Shown here: piece after piece, positions 62,201-64,000 of the stretch | How positions within the stretch are numbered: the stretch's first letter is position 1 | Layout of the letters: every line of letters starts with the position of its first letter | From: Streptomyces griseosporeus | Lineage (GTDB): Bacteria; Actinomycetota; Actinomycetes; Streptomycetales; Streptomycetaceae | DNA: 64,000 nucleotides | NCBI RefSeq assembly: GCF_014656055.1 | Contig: NZ_BNBR01000001.1 | Span: forward strand, 1,757,165 to 1,821,164 | Direction: 5' to 3' | Translations under genes and position numbers: made by a program | Notes under the pieces: model-generated | What the model saw: only the letters and a program-made list of their open reading frames with translations | Told to the model about the DNA's origin: nothing | Database searches by the model: none

Positions 62201-63058
62201 CGGGACGTGCGGATGGGCATGTACGGGCACTCCAACCAGGTCGCCCACCACGTGATCTACATGTACGACGCGGCCGGGCAGCCGTGGAAGGCGCAGGAGA
62301 AGGTGCGCGAGGTGCTGTCCCGGCTGTACGTCGGCAGCGAGATCGGCCAGGGCTACCACGGCGACGAGGACAACGGCGAGCAGTCGGCGTGGTTCCTGTT
62401 CTCCGCGCTCGGCTTCTACCCGCTGGTCATGGGCAGCGGCGAGTACGCCATCGGCTCCCCGCTGTTCAAGCAGGCCACCGTACACCTGGAGAACGGCCGG
62501 GACCTGGTGGTGAAGGCGCCGGAGAACAGCGCGAGGAACGTCTACGTACAGGGGCTGAAGGTCAACGGCCGCACCTGGACGTCGACCTCGCTCCCCCACC
62601 GGCTGCTCGCGAACGGCGGGGTGCTGGAGTTCGACATGGGTCCGCGGCCGTCGGCCTGGGGCACCGGGAAGAACGCCGCCCCGGTCTCGGTCACCCGGGA
62701 CGACCGGGTGCCGGACCCGCGGTCGGACGTGCTCAAGGGCGAGGGTGCGCTGTTCGACGACACCTCGGCGACGAACGCCAAGGTGACCACGGCCGACCTG
62801 CCGGTCCCCGCCGACGGCACGAAGGCGGTGCAGTACACGCTCACCTCGGCCGGTCACGCCGAGGCGCCCACCGGCTGGGTCCTGCAGGGCTCGGACGACG
62901 GCACACGGTGGCGGGATCTCGACCGGCGCACCGGCGAGTCCTTCCGCTGGGACCGGCAGACCCGCGCCTTCTCGGTGCCCGAACCGGGGTCGTACCGCCA
63001 CTACCGGCTCGTCCTCGACGGTGAATCGACGCTGGCGGAGGTGGAGTTGCTGGCCTGA
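59252..63058 (+). CDS. Secreted GH92 alpha-mannosidase with two F5/8-type C (CBM32-like) domains
   Basis: ATG 59252 follows GGGAGGGG and opens a signal peptide (MSRARLRYGPAVVLTAAFVM). The 1268-residue exoenzyme has an N-terminal discoidin-like carbohydrate-binding domain (about 75-225; LVDGEPSTKWLTFEP), a concanavalin-like sugar-binding insert (240-400), the GH92 region (about 405-1140) and a C-terminal discoidin-like domain (about 1155-1268). The GH92 motif GYHGDEDNGEQSAWF (near 1035-1050) contains conserved acids of the calcium-dependent mechanism. GH92 enzymes are exo-alpha-mannosidases on N-glycans and fungal mannans. It is divergent from ngcEFG, so released aminosugar or mannosyl fragments may be taken up next door. 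Confidence 0.93.
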   Translation: MSRARLRYGPAVVLTAAFVMAVGAQGAAVALPREEPAADRSFASSFEAGEPAPDWLNTVDTTAGGGKRASGVDGGYSSGIPGNVTDHVTDVRASGENTGAGEVKENLVDGEPSTKWLTFEPTGWAEFDLDGAQTVRTYALTSANDHAERDPRDWTLKGSADGTAWTTLDTRTGESFGERFQTKTYDIPAAAVGAYRHFRLEVTRNNGAADIVQLADVQFSTGGGDGPVPQDMLSLVDRGPSGSPTAKAGAGFTGKRALRYAGRHTADGRAYSYNKVFDVNVRVGRDTQLAYRVFPSMADGDRDYDATNVSVDLAFTDGTHLSDLGARDQHGFPLTPRGQGAAKGLYVNQWNNVTARIGTVAAGKTVDRILVAYDSPKGPAKFRGWIDDVSLRPVPPEPPKAHLSDYAVTTRGTNSSGGFSRGNDFPATAVPHGFNFWTPVTNAGSLSWLYDYARMNNADNLPTIQAFSASHEPSPWMGDRQTFQVMPSAAAGTPDTGREARELPFRHENETARPYYYGVRFENGLKAEMTPTDHAAMLRFTYPGDDASVLFDNVTDQAGLTLDKEHGTLTGFSDVKSGLSTGATRLFVYGVFDKPVTDGSASGVKGYLRFDAGEDRTVTLRLATSLISVDQAKDNLAQEIPDGTGFDAVRNRARKAWDGLLGRVEVEGATADQLTTLYSSLYRLYLYPNSGFEKADGKDRYASPFSPMPSQDTPTHTGAKIVDGRVYVNNGFWDTYRTTWPAYSLLTPGQAGDLVDGFVQQYKDGGWTSRWSSPGYADLMTGTSSDVAFADAYVKGVGFDAKAAYDAAVKNATVVPPTSGVGRKGMATSPFLGYTSTDTHEGLSWALEGYLNDYGIARMGQKLYRETGEKRYQEESAYFLNRARDYVNLFDTKAGFFQGRDAKGGWRVESSKYDPRVWGYDYTETNGWGYAFTAPQDSRGLANLYGGRSGLADKLDEYFATPETASPDFVGSYGGVIHEMTEARDVRMGMYGHSNQVAHHVIYMYDAAGQPWKAQEKVREVLSRLYVGSEIGQGYHGDEDNGEQSAWFLFSALGFYPLVMGSGEYAIGSPLFKQATVHLENGRDLVVKAPENSARNVYVQGLKVNGRTWTSTSLPHRLLANGGVLEFDMGPRPSAWGTGKNAAPVSVTRDDRVPDPRSDVLKGEGALFDDTSATNAKVTTADLPVPADGTKAVQYTLTSAGHAEAPTGWVLQGSDDGTRWRDLDRRTGESFRWDRQTRAFSVPEPGSYRHYRLVLDGESTLAEVELLA

Positions 63059-63068
63059 TCCCACCCCT

Positions 63069-63108
63069 GGTCATGGGACGCCCCGTACCCCTCGGGCGTC
63101 CCATGACC
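63069..63108 (+). terminator. Terminator of the GH92 gene
   Basis: A perfect 14-bp stem (ggtcatgggacgcc / ggcgtcccatgacc) with a 12-base loop lies 11 bp past the stop. Confidence 0.85.
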
Positions 63109-63174
63109 CACAATGACGACCACGCCGCCCGGTGCACGCCGGGCGGCTCGTCGACGTAGGGGGAGGACGCACGC

Positions 63175-63699
63175 ATGAGCATCACCCGACGGCTCACGGG
63201 CCTGCTCGCGGCAGCCGCCGGAGCGGTGGCCCTGCTGGCCGGCACGACCGCGCCGGCCCAGGCCTACAGCCCGAACCCGGCGTTCTCCAAGTACTACTAC
63301 GACACCGACAGCTGCCCGTGCAGCGGCGGGAACCTCACGGACCCGTTCGACAACACCTACTTCGCGTACGACGCCGGCGGGCTGGCGGTGAAGATGGAGC
63401 TGGTCTCCGGCGGCGCGTTCGTCGGCAAGGTGGAGTTCCACCCGAACGACGAGAAGCTGTGGGTGTACGACACCCGCAACGACGGCGACAGCTTCTACGT
63501 CACCATCGGCTACGCGTCGGGCGGCACCTACCACAGCCTCGGCACCGTCAGCCCGCCCGGCACCGACGAGGTCGTCGACCTCACCGTCAAGGACTACGAC
63601 ATCCCCGACGGCGCCTCCGTCGACATCTCGGTCTACGACGACGCCGGACCGAGCGACCTCATCGGTGCCGCGCGCGGCACCGGCGCGGCGGTGGCCTGA
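63175..63699 (+). CDS. Small secreted protein of unknown function
   Basis: The 174-residue protein (ATG after GGGGAGGA) has a signal peptide (MSITRRLTGLLAAAAGAVALL) cleaved near AQA-YS. The mature part starts YSPNPAFSKYYYDTDSCPCSGGN with a CxC pair, the only cysteines, and is otherwise rich in Asp, Gly and Thr with beta-type alternation (YVTIGYASGGTYHSL, VVDLTVKDYDIP). No known domain is evident. It may bind carbohydrate or metal, given the acidic surface and position between two glycosidase genes, but this is inference. Confidence 0.8.
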   Translation: MSITRRLTGLLAAAAGAVALLAGTTAPAQAYSPNPAFSKYYYDTDSCPCSGGNLTDPFDNTYFAYDAGGLAVKMELVSGGAFVGKVEFHPNDEKLWVYDTRNDGDSFYVTIGYASGGTYHSLGTVSPPGTDEVVDLTVKDYDIPDGASVDISVYDDAGPSDLIGAARGTGAAVA

Positions 63700-63701
63700 G
63701 G

Positions 63702-64000
63702 TCAGCCGACGGCCAGCGTGAACACGTGCAGGTCGGTGTCGTCGGGCAGGGTCACGCTCGCGATCCGCTTGCCGTCCGGCGCGGCGAACGGCTTCGTGGC
63801 GAAGACGTACGTGGCGACCGGGTCACGGTCCGCTCCGGCCACGTTGCGGTAGGCGGTGCGGGCGACGACCTCGTTGCCGTACTGCACGCCGCCGCCCCCG
63901 CCGCCGAGGGTCCAGTCGGAGAAGGACAGGTCGGCGGTGCCGGTGGTGCCGTCGGTGTAGGTGATCCGGGCCTGGGCCTGCTGGTTGCCGTTGACCGCGC
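63702..64000 (-). CDS. Partial gene: C-terminal end of a probable secreted glycoside hydrolase
   Basis: Only the last 99 codons are inside the window; the frame runs open to base 64000. The readable part (ARITYTDGTTGTADLSF, SDWTLGGGGGG, VVARTAYRNVAGADRDP, ATYVFATKPFAAPDGKR, ending DTDLHVFTLAVG) matches the beta-sandwich that closes many streptomycete alpha-mannosidases and related glycosidases as I recall. It is convergent with the small secreted protein, stop codons 3 bases apart. The family cannot be fixed without the missing part. Confidence 0.7.
   Translation of the reverse strand, partial: AVNGNQQAQARITYTDGTTGTADLSFSDWTLGGGGGGVQYGNEVVARTAYRNVAGADRDPVATYVFATKPFAAPDGKRIASVTLPDDTDLHVFTLAVG

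Noticed and set aside
58925-63064. A 1379-codon open frame antisense to the GH92 gene
   Set aside because: It is Val/Gly/Arg/His-rich shadow translation with no signal or domain. The plus-strand frame carries all GH92 motifs and the GC-rich third positions.

Overview
The window is high-GC actinobacterial chromosome, almost certainly Streptomyces. The evidence is GC-rich third positions, many GTG/TTG starts, twin-arginine exports, a WhiI sporulation regulator behind a sigma-WhiG-type promoter, a coproporphyrin-dependent heme branch, and a gene order that, from memory and unchecked, follows the SCO6003-SCO607x core of S. coelicolor in reverse. I see no phage, insertion sequence, CRISPR array, rRNA or tRNA. 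This is mostly core genome with local novelties.

Layout: 0-5.5 kb holds exported proteins (S8 protease with P domain, AA10 LPMO with a C-terminal anchor, a secreted protein, a DUF6230/DUF6114 membrane pair). 5.5-9.2 kb is a quaternary-amine (glycine betaine/choline-type) ABC operon. 9.3-12.8 kb has murC-msrB, an unknown gene and a RibD-like reductase. 12.9-21.9 kb has zapE, a carbonic anhydrase/SulP unit, a slipin, PhoX phosphatase, a FAD-Rieske fusion, a polysaccharide deacetylase lipoprotein and a 59-residue CxxC protein. 21.9-23.8 kb is an ABC pair whose two genes are joined by three tandem 101-bp units, each an overlapping 34-codon ORF. 23.9-29.6 kb has a PTH2-like protein, a DUF692 (MNIO) enzyme fused to a putative partner domain, DUF4142 and TIGR04222 proteins, and a secreted alpha/beta hydrolase. 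29.7-37.3 kb carries hemQ, hemY and hemE on the minus strand, interrupted by a repeat-rich intergenic block and plus-strand genes (DUF4349 lipoprotein, CoA-disulfide-reductase-like enzyme, rhomboid).

37.4-45 kb has a DUF3000 protein, whiI, a DinB protein, RNase D and the fadA-fadB beta-oxidation pair. 45-50.1 kb has a propeller-like protein, a NYN/PIN-like protein, an APC permease and dxs. 50.3-64 kb is a sugar-uptake region: a XylFGH-type ABC importer, the ROK regulator rok7B7, an NgcEFG-type aminosugar importer, and a large exported GH92 alpha-mannosidase divergent from it. The shared upstream region has a near-consensus DasR (dre-like) element and a 12-bp palindrome. A small secreted protein and the tail of another probable glycoside hydrolase end the window.

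Functional threads: polymer attack outside the cell (LPMO, protease, GH92) feeds ABC importers under global carbon and aminosugar control (Rok7B7, probably DasR). Core metabolism (murC, dxs, heme, beta-oxidation) and development (whiI) are interleaved. The items most worth following are the 101-bp coupled mini-ORF chain, the MNIO-partner fusion without a visible precursor, and the dre-like/palindrome pair at ngcE-GH92. Family names, known functions and species comparisons come from memory; motifs, repeats, overlaps and hairpins were read directly.
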